From contig WELA01006186.1 of assembly GCA_009602735.1 (NCBI GenBank), positions 34,515 through 98,514 of the forward strand: 64,000 bases of DNA, in the 5' to 3' direction. Both the position numbers and the translations under genes were made by a program. The notes under the pieces are model-generated. The model made no database searches and was not told the DNA's origin. It saw nothing but the letters and a program-made list of their open reading frames with translations. How positions within the stretch are numbered: the first letter of the stretch is position 1; the number at the start of each line of letters is the position of its first letter. Positions 36,001-48,310 of this stretch are shown here, in pieces. This DNA is from Mesotaenium endlicherianum (Eukaryota; Streptophyta; Zygnematophyceae; Zygnematales; Mesotaeniaceae).

Positions 36001-36202
36001 GAGCCAACGTATGCGATGGAGCTTTTACTACGTGGAGTAGTTTGGAGTATTGAGCATCATCCTGGAGCTTGTTCAAGACCTGCAACTTCTATAGTATCTG
36101 TGTATATGTGTTTGTCTAGCTTATATGTGAGCTCGATTCCTCAAACGACGTCACTTATGCTTAATATGCGCCGAGGACGTCGCATCTTGAGGAGGAAGGT
36201 GA

Positions 36203-36910
36203 TGTAAGGTTATGAAAGTGTAGTTTGTACTTTTCTAGCATAGAGTGTGATTTTAGAAGAACTTTGGCCTTAAATTCAAGTCATTTGGACAAGTATTGAG
36301 AAAGTTATGAGTTTTGGGAGTTTTTAGTGAGTCTTTAGTGTCACAGATTCAATTTAGTGACAAGGACAGGTCCAGTGACAAAAATTTTGATTGAAGTCCG
36401 GAAAGTAGGACATTGAATCATGAGGGTTCCAAAAACTACGTACGATTACGTAGAGTGCCAAAGTGATTATGGAATTTCTAGAAACTCCATGAGAGTTAGT
36501 GAATTGTGTAGTAGAATATTCTGGAGTGTAATTGTATGCGTGTGAGTGTGCTAGCTTGTCCAACTAGGCAAGGTCACCTACATGGAACGAGCCATAGTGG
36601 AAGGTTCTGGAGGTACTTTGCTAGAGAGGACACTTAGAGTTGAATCATAAATAGGAAGCACAAGAAAGTAGAGGGAGTCTAGTCTAGTCTAGTCTAATCT
36701 AACCTTCTTATTTTGTACACGACTTTTCTTAATAAAGTGAGTTCTTCTCCACTCCTCTCATGTAGCTCTCTCTCTCTTGCAAGGGTGGCACACCACCAGG
36801 CCACTCCACCTTGTGTATGCAACTAGGGAAGGTCCTCGTGCACGCTTCCACTCGCGGGTGAGGATGCGTGAGTGTCTATGGAGGCATTCCCCGCTCCCTT
36901 CCCCCTTTCA
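36203..36910 (+). repeat. L 3' LTR
   Basis: About 94% identical to the 5' LTR; preceded by a polypurine tract. Confidence 0.9.
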
Positions 36911-37180
36911 CTTGAGGTACTCAGGTTTGACATGAATCGTGAAGTACTTGACTTATTATTATGTATTTTATTGTGAAAGTGATATAAATAGAGCAAGTAT
37001 ACTGATATCAGGAGCAACATATGTAATGTTTTATTTTTTGGGAACTCATAGATTCATTTGAATCCTATTTGCCAAACAGAGTCCTACATTTATCATACAA
37101 ATTCTACAAATTACGAATACAATTGTTTTGGTATACTACGGAAACGTCGGAATATGCGCTCTTTGCCTAGTTTGGCTACC

Positions 37181-39229
37181 CTAAGCCCTCATTTCCCTCC
37201 TAAATCCAACATCAAGATGGTCTATCTCTCTCTCTGTATGATACCTCTCAAAGCAAGTAGAAGGACACAAGCGTACATTGCAAGGTGTACACATGTAGTA
37301 AATTTTGGGGACTTTCGGGTCGTCGGCACAATGTCCAAAAGTGCCGGCGTTGCACACCACGCAACGCTTCCTCTCTTCAACCTTAATAGGGAAGTGCCTG
37401 TGGTTCCACCTAGCCTCTCCACCTAGCCATGTTGTCTTGGTAACCATCTTGCTAGGGCCTGCATCATTAGGATGGTGGAAGTAGCACATCTCATCCATGA
37501 CTTCCATGTACATGTCAAATTTGTCATAGTCGGGGTGCGCCATCTTGTACAAGATGAAGGCATTAGCTAGGAGCCCATCAAAACTTCCCCAAAAGGCCCC
37601 ATGCCACCACTTCCTATTCACTAGCACCCTCTCAATACTGTAGTTTTTAGCTAAGCAAAATGCACGATACTAATCAACACCATCCTTGTAAGTATTGTAG
37701 TGCTCTACTAACTCTGGAGCTGGCAATGACTTTTTTCTATTGTCGACACACGCTTAAGTTGAGTTTAGGAGCTAGACCTTTGGCTGTGGACAAAAAGCAC
37801 AAGGTTTGCTATCATTCCACACACAGGCAATCATCGCAGGTTGCTCATTGTATGCAGTTACACTGTAGCCTGGTTGGTGAACATTTGGCTTAATGAATAC
37901 CAAATCAATTGGAAAGTGCTTTTTATTTGTAGACCAGTTCCTATTGCACCATGCCTCTTCTTAGCTAACAAAGAGAAGAGCTCAGGGGAAGTGAAGCCCC
38001 TGTCAATGACAAAATTTGAACACTCTACCCACTGGTAGCATACTAATCAAGTCTGGCACTACTTTAGTTTTCAGTCTATTAAATTTTAGCCTGTCATAGA
38101 TAATAGAAGTATAACAAAAATATGTGGTGCCATCACACAATGAAAAGACTTCCGTGCCGTACTTATATGGCTTAGAAGGATTATATGTTTTATTTGGATA
38201 TTGCCAGTTCCTAATAGATAGAGTTCTTTCATCTATAGTAATATTCTCTCCAGGACTATAGTATTGTGCAAAAGTCTTGTGACAGAGATCTGTGAAAGGC
38301 TGCAGCTGCCACTATTGTATGCTCTAAAGTCCTTGGGGAAGCAAGCTCTTTGTCTATTATCTTTCACATGGAAGTGTCTTCTTATCTTTTTGAACTTATA
38401 TCCACTTATGAACCTACCAAAGGAGGAGGTCAAAGTGATAGGGCAATTTACAATTTTTGGCCAGTATCTTGCAAGTTTTGGGAGAGCATGCATCCCCATA
38501 GCCATACAGACTCCAGAGCCCATGAAACACAACTATCTCTGAGCAATTGACAGGGATCCAGCCACTAGCATGACTTTGAACTGCATACCTGTTGGTCTTA
38601 AGAGCAAGCTCTTCAAATAACCAAATAAGCATCAGCAAGCAAAAGACTCCAAAGGGAGATAGAGAGCTGAATCTCCTGTCTGAGATTCCTTAGAGTCCAT
38701 GATGTAGGCTCTTGCTCGACTTTAGCAGGTCTTCATCATAGGTGTGCCCATCAGCTGGAAGCTCCCAGTCCCAGATGGGTGGTTCATCATCTTCAGAGTC
38801 CTCCTCCACTTCCTCCTCCACCTCCTCCACTGTTGCAGCTATAGGCAAGCCTTCCTTCTCGGAGCTCTCTCCATCAGAGCTATTATCATCACCTTCTTCA
38901 TCATTTGAGCCTAGCTGGACTGCCTTTCCTTTTTCTTTTCTATTAGCTCTCACTGTGTCTACCATGAACTTACTTCCAAGTGTAGGAGCTCCAATAGTAT
39001 TTATTTTATGGCACAGCCACTTATGACCCTTATGCACACTACTGGCAAAAATCATAGTCTCTGGATCATTTTGTGGTAAGAAATATGATGCACCAAAAAA
39101 GGCAATTTTGACGAGGATTTTTTGGGTTGCATTCTTTTCGGGTTTTTTTATCCCAAAAAGAATCAGGTTGCACAAACAAAAGTGTGACCCCCAAGATTGT
39201 GATATAAAGTTTTCGAATATATGCATCAC
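37181..39229 (-). pseudogene. piggyBac-like transposase, decayed
   Basis: Minus-strand segments match piggyBac (PGBD) transposases in order. An acidic N-terminal part lies at 39229-38690. A segment with ELALKTNRYAVQS and WIPVNCSEIVVFHGL (the N-terminal helical domain) lies at about 38630-38520. YSPGENITIDERTLSIRNW, holding the first catalytic Asp, is at about 38250. VIDRGFTSPELFSLLAKK, around the second Asp, is at about 37990. NRKWWHGAFWGSFDGLLANAF, after the third Asp, is at about 37610. A C-terminal Cys-rich domain (RCVVC, CTPCNVRLC, CFERYH) lies at 37370-37270. The reading frame changes at least twice: between the N-terminal block and the DDE core, and near 37990-37970 within the core. The gene is therefore dead. 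I found no terminal inverted repeats or TTAA pair. PiggyBac enzymes cut and paste DNA at TTAA (family knowledge). Confidence 0.85.
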
Positions 39230-39324
39230 TTTGATTTTGGACTAGTTTTGTAGTGGGAAAAAAATTAAGAGTAAAAGTAGTAGATGCATCAAAAAGTGTG
39301 TATTTTGGTGGGCCATCTAGTGCT

Positions 39325-42300
39325 AATGAAGTAAGTGCACAAAGGACTTTATATCTACGACATGCTGGCTAAAGTTCCTTTCTTGCAAATTAGGTCTTAC
39401 AGAGAGTGCATCAGCAGAAATCAACTTCCTTGGTTTGTAGTCAATCTGGACTTGGAACTCCTCCAGCATCTGGCTCCAGCCGTTCTCCCTCCTCGACAGC
39501 TTAAAATTCTTTTGAAAGTGAGTCAGTGTTGGATGATGTGTGATCACCTTAAAAACTTTACCATGTAAGTATGCTTACCACTGTTTGAGAAAATGAATGA
39601 TAGCCAGCAGCTCTTTATCATGCTTAGAATAATTGATCTCAGCTGGATTGAATTTCATAGATTCATACAGCAGAGGGTGCCACTCCTGCTTCACCTTACC
39701 ATCCTTTGTGGTTTTGTCAGCAGGCTGCAACAAAATAGCACCCATGGCAAAATCAGAAGCGTCAGTAATCACCTGCACAGGTTTGCTGGGGTCATAAACA
39801 GCTAGACTCGGGCAGAACAGAGAGCATTTTTAAGGGTTTGGAAGGCAACTTGCTGCTCTCTCCCCCACACATACCCTATGTCCTTAGTAAGGTTAGTCAA
39901 TTTACTGGCCTTTGTGGAATAGTTCTCAATGGATCTCCTATAGTAGTTAGCCAACCCAAGAAAGGATCTAACTTCCGAGACAGACTGTGGTACTGGCCAG
40001 TCCCTTATGGTCTGGACTTTCTTAGGATCCACACTAATGCCTTCCTTACTGACCACGTGTTCCAAGAATTCAGTTATTTCCTTTAAAAAATCACACTTGC
40101 TCATTTTAGCATAGAATTGGTTCTTTCTTAGAGTGTCCATGACTGTCTTTAAGTGCTCAGCATGCTCAACTTTATTTTTAGAGAAAATTAAATATCATCC
40201 AAGAAAACTTGCACAAACTTACCCAAGTAAGGCTTGAAAATGTAATTCATAGCACCCATGAAGGATGCAGGGGCATTAGTCAGTCCAAACGGCATAACAT
40301 TGAATTCACAATGTCCATAACGTGTGCGAAAAGCAGTCTTGTGTTCATCTCCCTCAACAATTCTGAGTTGATGATAACCACTCTTGAGATCTATTTTACA
40401 GAACACTTTAGCACCAGACAGAGTATCAAGCAAATCGTGCATTCTAGATAAAGCATACTTATTCTTTACTGTGATTCTGTTAAGAGCTCTGTAATCCACA
40501 CACATTCGCATGTTGCCATTCTTCTTCTTAACAAATATGAAGGGTGCGCCATAAGGTGATTTACTAGGAGAAATATAACCATCTTCCTCCAGCTCTGCAA
40601 TCTGTATTTTTGACTCTTCACTCTTCACATAAGACAAGCCATGTGTGCGTTGCCAAGGTGGCTGACTGCCAGGTAATAAATTAATTTTATGATCTACTTC
40701 TCTCTTAGAGGGCAATCTTGGGGGCATGTTAAAAACATATGCTTATTGAGCAACAATTTTTGCAGCAGTAGGGTACTCCGGAGGGCTCACCTTTTTCTCA
40801 AACACTTCTTCAGGTTGAGGAGGTACCTCTTTTAGCAGCAGACATAACGTTCTGTCTTCCTTCTGGTTCCAGCTTTCAATAAATTCCATTGCATTCAGCA
40901 ATTTGCATCCTCCTGGAAGCCTCTTCTTTTCCTTCATTTGCCATCCATACTGGACAAGAGGAAGAGCACTGGTGGGTGCCAAATTAGTCTGCCCATCACT
41001 GGCTCCTCTCACTTTAGTTGTACCCCTGTTCCAACATACTTCAGCTTGATGTCTATTGAGCCAGGACCTTCCTAGCACGAGATTGTAAAAGCCAGTGTTG
41101 AGTACCTCAAGTGTAAGCGTTTCAAATGTTTTGGTTAGAACTGCAATGCCACAACCTAACTGGACCTCAATAGGCTTGGTTATTACTCCTCCCGGGATAC
41201 TTGAGGCATCTCCAATAAATATTTTTCTATTCCCTTGGGTGACGGTAGTCAGCCTTAGCCGCTTAACTAAGTCCTTATGGATGAAAGTATGTGACTTCAT
41301 TCCGTCAACAAATGCCCTCACCTTCCTGCCTGCAATCACACAATGCAGTAGGATTGGAGGGACTAATTTTTTCTGACTTTTGCATTGTTCTCCTGACTTA
41401 GCAAAAAAATGTTGGACATCAGGTAGAAGAAGATCATCTAGAGTGTGCACTCTCTTATTGCTGATGGCCTCTTTTATCTGTACGTCAGGCATGCATAGTG
41501 AATCCAGTTCAGCACGACCCATAACACCTGCTACGAGGGCAGCTAGTGACGTTTCACTGTCTCTAGCATCCTCACAGTCAATAGACTGGATTATTGATTG
41601 TTGCTTTCTTTTAAAGGCTGATCCTTTCTTTTGACCTTTGGAAGGTGCTTGCTAGGACACTGCTCTCTATAGTGGCCCAACTCCTGGCAATGGAAGCAAA
41701 TAGATTCTGCTGAGGCTGGTCTCGGCTCAGTCCTACCATCACCTCTTCCATAGCCACCTAGAGAGTATCCACCTCTCCCTCTCAACTGTATAGCATTATA
41801 CTCATATCCATACTTATCACCCTGATCATCCTCAGCCTGATCTCCTTCAATTGCATTGTAGGAACCATGTGGCTTTTTGCAAGTCTTAGACACCAAAGCA
41901 TTACTCTGGCGCTTGTGATTGAACTGCTGCTGATCCCAAGCATCTGCATCCTGGATCAAGTCAGCCAATTTCTCATATTTCTTTTCAGCAAAATGACCTG
42001 AGACCTCGGACTTCAAGCCTTACCGAAAGTATGCTATCTTATATTGCTCAAGGAATTTTGGATGCTTCATCATGTTCTCCTGGAACTTTTGGGCAAATTC
42101 AGCAATTGAAGTGGTCTGCTTCAGTGTCAAGGAGAGCATCGCATAGATAGCTTTCTCCTGCTGATTAATGACATCAAACTTCTCATGCAGCTTCTCGAAA
42201 AAATCTACCTAAGTAGGGTCACCGAGTTGTTGAGCCTAACGCTCTCCTAACCAATACAGCCACCAGTCTGTTGCACTGCCTTTCAGTAGAGCACCCGTGT

Positions 42301-42370
42301 GCCTGACTTTCTCGTAGTTCTGTAGTTTTGGATAGTTCTCCAGCCACTGTTCAACATAAGTAAGGTTAAA
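39325..42370 (-). mobile_element. G3: chromovirus-family Ty3/gypsy fragment (gag to RNase H)
   Basis: Collinear with G5. On the minus strand: gag end with a CCHC knuckle (CFHCQELGHYREQCPSK, about 41660-41710), protease ([20 protein letters not shown]), RT ([26 protein letters not shown]), RNase H ([16 protein letters not shown]). It ends near 39325 in the RNase H/integrase linker. The upper end near 42370 abuts an LTR fragment. Integrase, chromodomain and LTRs are absent. It is a broken fossil with several breaks; protein similarity to G5 is about 80-85% by eye, so it is an older relative. Confidence 0.88.
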
Positions 42371-43154
42371 AGACAATTCGCATTAATGGCTTCTCGCCTT
42401 GGATTCAGATATCTCTCAGTAGCTCTATACAAGAGAGTTGGCCTCGTTTTCAAATGCCGAACTCGAGAGCAATACCTAGCATATGTACATGAAATGAGCT
42501 TAATGTTCAACGGCAAGTGCGATGGCAACTTTTACCCGGGAGTTAACCACGTTGGTAGGACCTCGGCTAACCAAATCCACAGCCATCTCCCATCATCCCA
42601 AATCGCCGTCCACCTTAAGGGTGTCATCTGGCCACTCATCTAGCACACCACACTTAGATGCATGACTAGGCAATTCACAAGTAACTCATATGCAATACAC
42701 ACGCAGATTGACTCTAAAACAAAGACTACAGCAAACTAAGTATCAAGGTCTTTATCTTCTTCGGAGCGAGACCTAGAATCGGACCTTCTTCTTCTATCCG
42801 GTGGTCTCCTAAAACATGGGGGCTCAGACCAAGGTGAATCGAGAGGAGAACGTAGCAACTGGGCAGCCTGCTCTTGCACAGTCTGCAAGTTGATGGAGAC
42901 AACTCTTTCCAGTGCAGCTCTCAAACTGAAGGAACATACACTGGCATGCCAGAAGGGTGCTGCATGACATGGGCTAAGGGCACGTGCTCTCTATGAGAGG
43001 GGGATGCTGGCTGCCCTCTGGCTGCCTCCTTGGCAGCCCTCCTGTCTGCTCTGTCTGACTAAGTCTCACCTCCTGGGGTCGAACTCCTCCTGCTGAAATT
43101 TTCCAGCCGCTGGAGATCTGGATCTCTTGGTGGGCTGGTAACTCCAAGCTGTTG
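42371..43154 (-). mobile_element. Fragment of a related element: LTR piece plus ORF3 C-terminal piece
   Basis: 42380-42680 matches the inner part of the G4/G5 LTR at reduced identity. 42736-43110 matches the C-terminal part of ORF3 (LQTVQEQAAQLLRSP and RSDSRSRSEEDKDLDT on the minus strand). The order ORF3 end then LTR on the minus strand is that of a 3' end of this family. It is a decayed remnant. Confidence 0.6.
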
Positions 43155-44411
43155 TGTAATGAATCAATTCATTATTTATTTAATAAATTGCACACATGCA
43201 TATATTATTAAATAAGTAATATGTTGATATACTCACATGTGCGAGTTCATCGACATTAATATGTATCGATATAATGCGAGTTTACCTACTTTGTCAAAAA
43301 GGTCAGCAGGATGACTTTTGTATCATAGTGTAGTTTGCCGACTTTGTCAAAAAGGTCAGCAGAATGACATTTTGTATCAGAGTTTAATTCGTTGAGATTA
43401 TCCGTATATATATAGGACATAATATCAGTAGGTTGATACATAGTAAGCTCGTATAGTAATAATTAGTATACTTGGACTCAGTACTCTGAGGATAGATATA
43501 TTCATTTGGATAAATATTTGTAAATTGGCACATGTGACCGTAGTATACTGAAAGTCGAGAAATCAACTGAGATTCGGTAAACCAATGTCCTACCAGTGTG
43601 GTTAACTCCTGGGTAGGCGGAGCCGTCGTTAGTCAACTAAACAGTTAGGACTTCAGTCAACCACTCAATTAATATGGTCGTTATACCTAGATCCGTGGGT
43701 CCCAACTTAACAAGTTTCCCACGAAACGGCGCACCTTACGCCGTGGTCAACCAGGTGGTCACTAGGTACATAGCAGGCTGGGATCTCGTGGTCCCTCATT
43801 CTGGACAGTAGGCTTTAGAGTCGGATTTTTACTTGCAAGTGAGGTGTGCACTTTTGGGTTCGTTATTATGACCTGCTTTCACGGAAATTGACATGGCTTC
43901 TTTGTCTGTGTTTCAAATGGTAATGAATTGGGACTTTCGGAAAGGTGTCGTCAAGACGCGCCCGTTGCCATTGACTTTGCTCAATTGGAAGTATTATTGA
44001 CAGGGTCATGCCCTCTAACATTTCGAGGTCACATAGCGGACAGATTCCATGATTTTGCACATAAGTCATAGGATGTGTTTTAGCTATATTATGGTCATCT
44101 GAATGAGAGCGCCTTTGCTGTTCAGTCCTCTGATGTTGTGTATGTGCTTACACATGCTTGTATGCCTGGTAGGCAAGAGGCCATGAGTTTCTAAAGGAGA
44201 AGCTCTAGTCCTCAAGTTCGCCTCTTCTTTGTGTCGTGAGTTAATGTGCAACTATGGCACACCACGGTAGTGAGTCAAGGGGTACTAGATGGGTAAACGG
44301 AATTCATTATGAGTACAAAGATCGCTCCCTGGGTTCACACGCTTTCACCTATCTCTGATCTGATACATTTACGTGTAGTATTATTATCATGAATAAGCAA
44401 GATTCATTTCA
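43155..44411 (+). repeat. LTR type 2 (1,257 bp), related to the G4/G5 LTR
   Basis: Starts TGTAATGAATCAATTC and ends AAGATTCATTTCA; both ends resemble those of the G4/G5 LTR (TGTAATGAATC...GATTCATTTCA). A shared inner block (GTGGTTAACTCCTGGGTAGG) lies near 43600. It is followed directly by a primer site, so it is a 5' LTR in plus orientation. A partial second copy is at 61215-61669. Confidence 0.75.
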
Positions 44412-44412
44412 G

Positions 44413-44425
44413 TGGTATCGGAGCC
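44413..44425 (+). promoter_or_regulatory. Primer-binding site after LTR type 2
   Basis: TGGTATCGGAGCC, one base after the LTR end; same site type as in element L. Confidence 0.75.
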
Positions 44426-47110
44426 ATGTCCTTTCTTGAATGTCTGTGCTTGTCTTCTTTGTCTCATGAGGTAATTGTGTGAGGCTTACTTGTATGGTAA
44501 GATGAATCTAGGTGGAGCTTGGAAGGGGTATGAGTGTAGAGCATTGCACATCCTGTCCAGGATCCTTCCACTTGCTCACCTAGTGTGTCTCTTGGGCTCA
44601 ATGCGGCATACTAATTTGACTTTCCTAGCCTCTTGTGTGCAGATCCACGCAATGAGAAGCCTAAAGTGGAGGCTCGATGGAAGAGGTGCCTGCAAGCATC
44701 AAGGGCAGCCTCAAGGGAGTTGCGTCATAGCAAGCTGGATATGACTCATTTACCTCACTTGATCATCGTTGTAGTGTGTTGTTACATGCAATCCAAGGCA
44801 AGTATAGAGAGGGGTGTGCACTCCAGCTGTGCTAGAGAACTTGTTAGTCTATTGTGCTATCCCTTAGTGTTTAAGCTTGTTGCTTTGCAAGAGACGTTCC
44901 TCTCTCATTATATGTGTGGTAGTTAGGTTGAGGAAGCTTGGGTATGGCTGCATGTGTTGAGCTATTGAGACAGTACGTGCATACATGATTTACTAACTTA
45001 AGTTTTCAAGTATGGACTGACGACAGGTTATCCTTGCCACGGTCCACGTATACTACGTCGTCCACAAGCTTCAGCATGCTGCAACTTCTATGTGAAGAGG
45101 CTTCGGCAGCAACAATGGCATCCTGCACATACCCCCTATTCCCAACCTTCGCTGTGACATTGTGTGCTTCTCTCGTTTGCCACATTGACTTATGCTTTGA
45201 GGGTTTAGGATATGTGCCTTGTGCTTGAATGGTATGAATGAGACGATGCTTTTGGGGTACTAGATGGGATCGTAGGAGCTTGGGATTTAAGCTGAAGATG
45301 AGTTTAGTCAGTGTGCTGAGGTTTATGGATGCGGGTCTTGTGTAATTGGTGACTTAGGTTAAGTCAGTCTGCTGGATTATTTGACCTAATGTGGTTAGAG
45401 GAGTTAAGGGTTTGGATTTATGGACGCAAGGGCTTTCCTTTGACTCTCTTTTATTTGCATGGCTTAATAAGGGTTAAGTGTCCGAGAGCAGCCGCGGTCA
45501 ATGAGTACTGAGTGCTTGAGTTGAATGAGCTCTTGGTGTTGCCATGCTTGGTGCTTGGCATGTTTTACTATGGGATTGTGGCTTGTCGGAGCCAGCGAAG
45601 AATTCATATAGATCAGTATATTGAGACTTAGGTCTGTACGGTGTGTTGACTGATGTACGGGAGTCAACGTGGACACTAGAGGGAGTTTGACTACTTGCCT
45701 TAAGTCCAGTTGGCTATATGTTTTTGGATGCCACCTGTACACTTGGTCAAGTGTAAAGAGGTTTGTGTCTTCGTCATAGGGACGATCTGGGAATATTAGC
45801 TTCTGCCGGCCTTGCAGCTAACTGAGCTCGCTAGAGGCGCATGCTAGGTAGCATGCAAGATGCATTTGTATGTGCGTCAGGTGCATGGAATTTGCATCCC
45901 GGGTGCAAGAGGTAGTGGATCGCCGTTAGCACACCGTAGAGCAGGTGTACAATGGGCCCTGCTGTAATTGATGCTTTATGCACACCTAAGTACAGACAGA
46001 AGAGACCATCAACAATAAGGATATTCTCGCAATGCATGGCTTGAATGATCTTGTTCAGTCTGATGCACAAAGATTCTTCTTGCTATCTTGGGATTGCAGT
46101 GCGAAAGCCTTACCACTGATTTCAGCACGCTGTTGTTATTGGCTTGCTAAGTGCCTGCTGCAATGCCAATAGGTGCCATGTATGTGCCTTTAGAGAGGAA
46201 CTTAGTTTTGAGCTATACTGAGTTTGCCCATTGTCATTGGTTGAGTCTCGGTGATCCCAATGTTTGCCTTGCCCTCCCAGGAAGTAAAATGGAGTCATCA
46301 GATCTTAGGTAAGACTGATGCAGCTAGGGTGTGGTGGTTACCACGCGTAGCTTGAAGCTTATTGAAGGCAACTTACACACTTGCTTGTTGTCTGTTTGAC
46401 AGACTGAGACCAGCAAGAAGAGTGTGAAGCAATGGTGACATACAGTTCGAGAGAGGCCGAGGAGGTGGCATGCGTGACGCTTCCCCCCCTGTCCTTTGGG
46501 CAACTTCAGGCAACAAGGCCTGCAGGAGGGAGTATCCTCAAACATCAGGACTATAATACAGTTGGTTGTTTCTGTTTCCTTTTCTTTTGGATTGTTGACC
46601 CTCACAATTGAGTGGTTGTCATTTTGGTAATGACTAGTATGAGTCATTGTACGTATGCGTTGGTAGACTCAGCTAACTGAGCTACTCTTTGGTGTTGGAT
46701 GAAACTTGCTTATGGGGCCGGTTGTCTTTATCTCATAACAAGCTATCTACACTCTCAAATTGAGGAGTGTAATATGTTGGTTTGCATTTGGCATATTCAG
46801 GAATAGAGCTTTATGGTGAGAGGGTCTAAATGGCAATACACTCTTCACTATGCTACTCTGGGCATTGCTCTAGTCCTGAAAAATAGAGATTTTTTTTTTT
46901 GAGGGTGACTTCGTTTTTTGCTTACTTGAGTGTTGCCCTCTGTGTCCTCTCTTGGTTTTGCCTTGTTGATTCTTCTCCACCCACTCGTGCCTCCACAATC
47001 CTCTGTGAATGTCACTCTGTGTATGTTGTAGGCACTTCTTAATGTGTATATGTGATTCGAACTGTCGGGTCGACAGCTATTTAAGTTGGGGAGAGGGAGA
47101 TGAGATGTGT
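44426..47110 (+). mobile_element. Heavily decayed retroelement interior, probably Ty1/copia
   Basis: No long frame. Around 46400-46475 the plus strand reads as TSKKSVKQ next to TYSSREAEEVAC, resembling the RNase H end of Ty1/copia pol (SKKQ..V..SS.EAEY.A). A purine-rich AAGTTGGGGAGAGGGAGATG at about 47083-47102 could be a polypurine tract. It is much broken. Whether it belongs to LTR type 2 or is a separate element is open. Confidence 0.35.
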
Positions 47111-47477
47111 ATTAGGAGTATTCAGTAAGCTGTGCTTACCCGCATACTCAACAGCAAGTGTATGTACTAACTGAGTCATACACTGTCACATCCTGTGTAT
47201 GTACTGCATTAATATCAAGAGCATCAATGATTGACTGGTATAAATTGTGGATTGCAATATACTATTGGCGCAAGTGTACGTAGTTACTGAGTAAGTACAT
47301 TGCCATAAATTGGATTGGATAGCAATGATGCATGGCACATCAATGAACTCCTTGAGGTGACTAGTATATTGCTTACAACCATATGTTCTTTGAACTTAGT
47401 GTATTCTTATAATGTGGTTAAAATTTTAAAATTTTCTTGGACTTATTAACCTGATGCTACTAATCTTGTACGGGCAT
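47111..47477. other. AT-rich unassigned stretch
   Basis: No coding and no repeat partner seen. It may be the LTR remnant of the preceding element. Confidence 0.3.
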
Positions 47478-48198
47478 TGAAGTGAATCGACTTACCAAAT
47501 AGGCGATTAACAATTAATAAAGATCTTTATATCAGCAAGTAATCTTTATGGTATTTTCCGTTAATTGGTTAAACGGCAAAGGACAACACACTAGCAGTGA
47601 ATAATACTCGTAAGTCAAATGCGAGTAAATTAGCATCAATTATGCAAATCAATAAACTCATACATAAGCAAGGTAAGAAGACAGTGCGTATCAATGGCTT
47701 CTCGCCTTGGATTCAGATCTCTCTCAGTAAGCTGTACAAGAGAGTTGGCCTCGTTTCCGAATGCCGAACTCGAGAGCAATGCCTAGCATATGTACATGGA
47801 ATGAGTTTACTGTTCAACGGCCAGTGCAATGGCACCGCCTACCCGGGAGTTAACCACGTTGGTAGGACCTCGGATAACCAAATCCACCGCCATCTCCCAT
47901 CATCCCGAATAGCCATCCACCATAGGGATGTCATCTGGCCATTCATCTAGCATATCGTACTTACATGCATATCACGGCAGTTCGCTGCTACCGAGTACGG
48001 AAGTCAGCTGGCTGTCAAAGAATGTGTCAGCAAGCTGACTTAAATGGACTTCAGCCTGCTGCTTCCGGCTGAGTCATTAAACTCGTATTAAATCTTAAGT
48101 CCAGCAGACAGATTAATAACTAGTGTTCAGCAGGCTGAACTAAATTAACTATTATATTTGAATGAATATTATATCTACTAATATACTGATTCATTACA
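47478..48198 (-). repeat. G4 3' LTR (type 1, 721 bp)
   Basis: On the minus strand it starts TGTAATGAATCAGTATATTA and ends GATTCACTTCA. Directly upstream on that strand is the purine tract AAGTTGGAGGGAT. An antisense frame (117 codons at 47597-47950 plus, from a GTG) is shared with the other copies. Confidence 0.9.
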
Positions 48199-48200
48199 AT

Positions 48201-48233
48201 CCCTCCAACTTAACTAGTTGTCGCCTCGACAAC
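48201..48233 (-). promoter_or_regulatory. G4 3' polypurine tract with adjacent hairpin
   Basis: Minus strand: hairpin GTTGTCGAGGCGACAAC (7-bp stem), then TAGTTAAGTTGGAGGGAT directly before the LTR. Confidence 0.75.
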
Positions 48234-48310
48234 ATTAAACTGCAAAGTCTTAAATAAAGGAACTGAACCTGACCAGCCTCCCCTACTGACTGCCTTTTCA
48301 GCTTGTCACC

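Larger units (their letters stand above)
32272..36910 (+). mobile_element. L: LTR retrotransposon without recognisable coding (LARD-like)
   Basis: A 4.6-kb element with LTRs of 717 bp (32272-32988) and 708 bp (36203-36910), both TGTAAGG...CTTTCA. A primer site TGGTATCGGAGC lies at 32991-33002 and a purine-rich GAGGAGGAAGGTGA directly before the second LTR. Flanks CTTCA and CTTGA are a probable 5-bp target duplication with one change. The 3.2-kb inside shows no gag or pol motif in any frame, so it would depend on another element's proteins. The LTRs differ by about 6%, so it is older than S. Confidence 0.85.
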
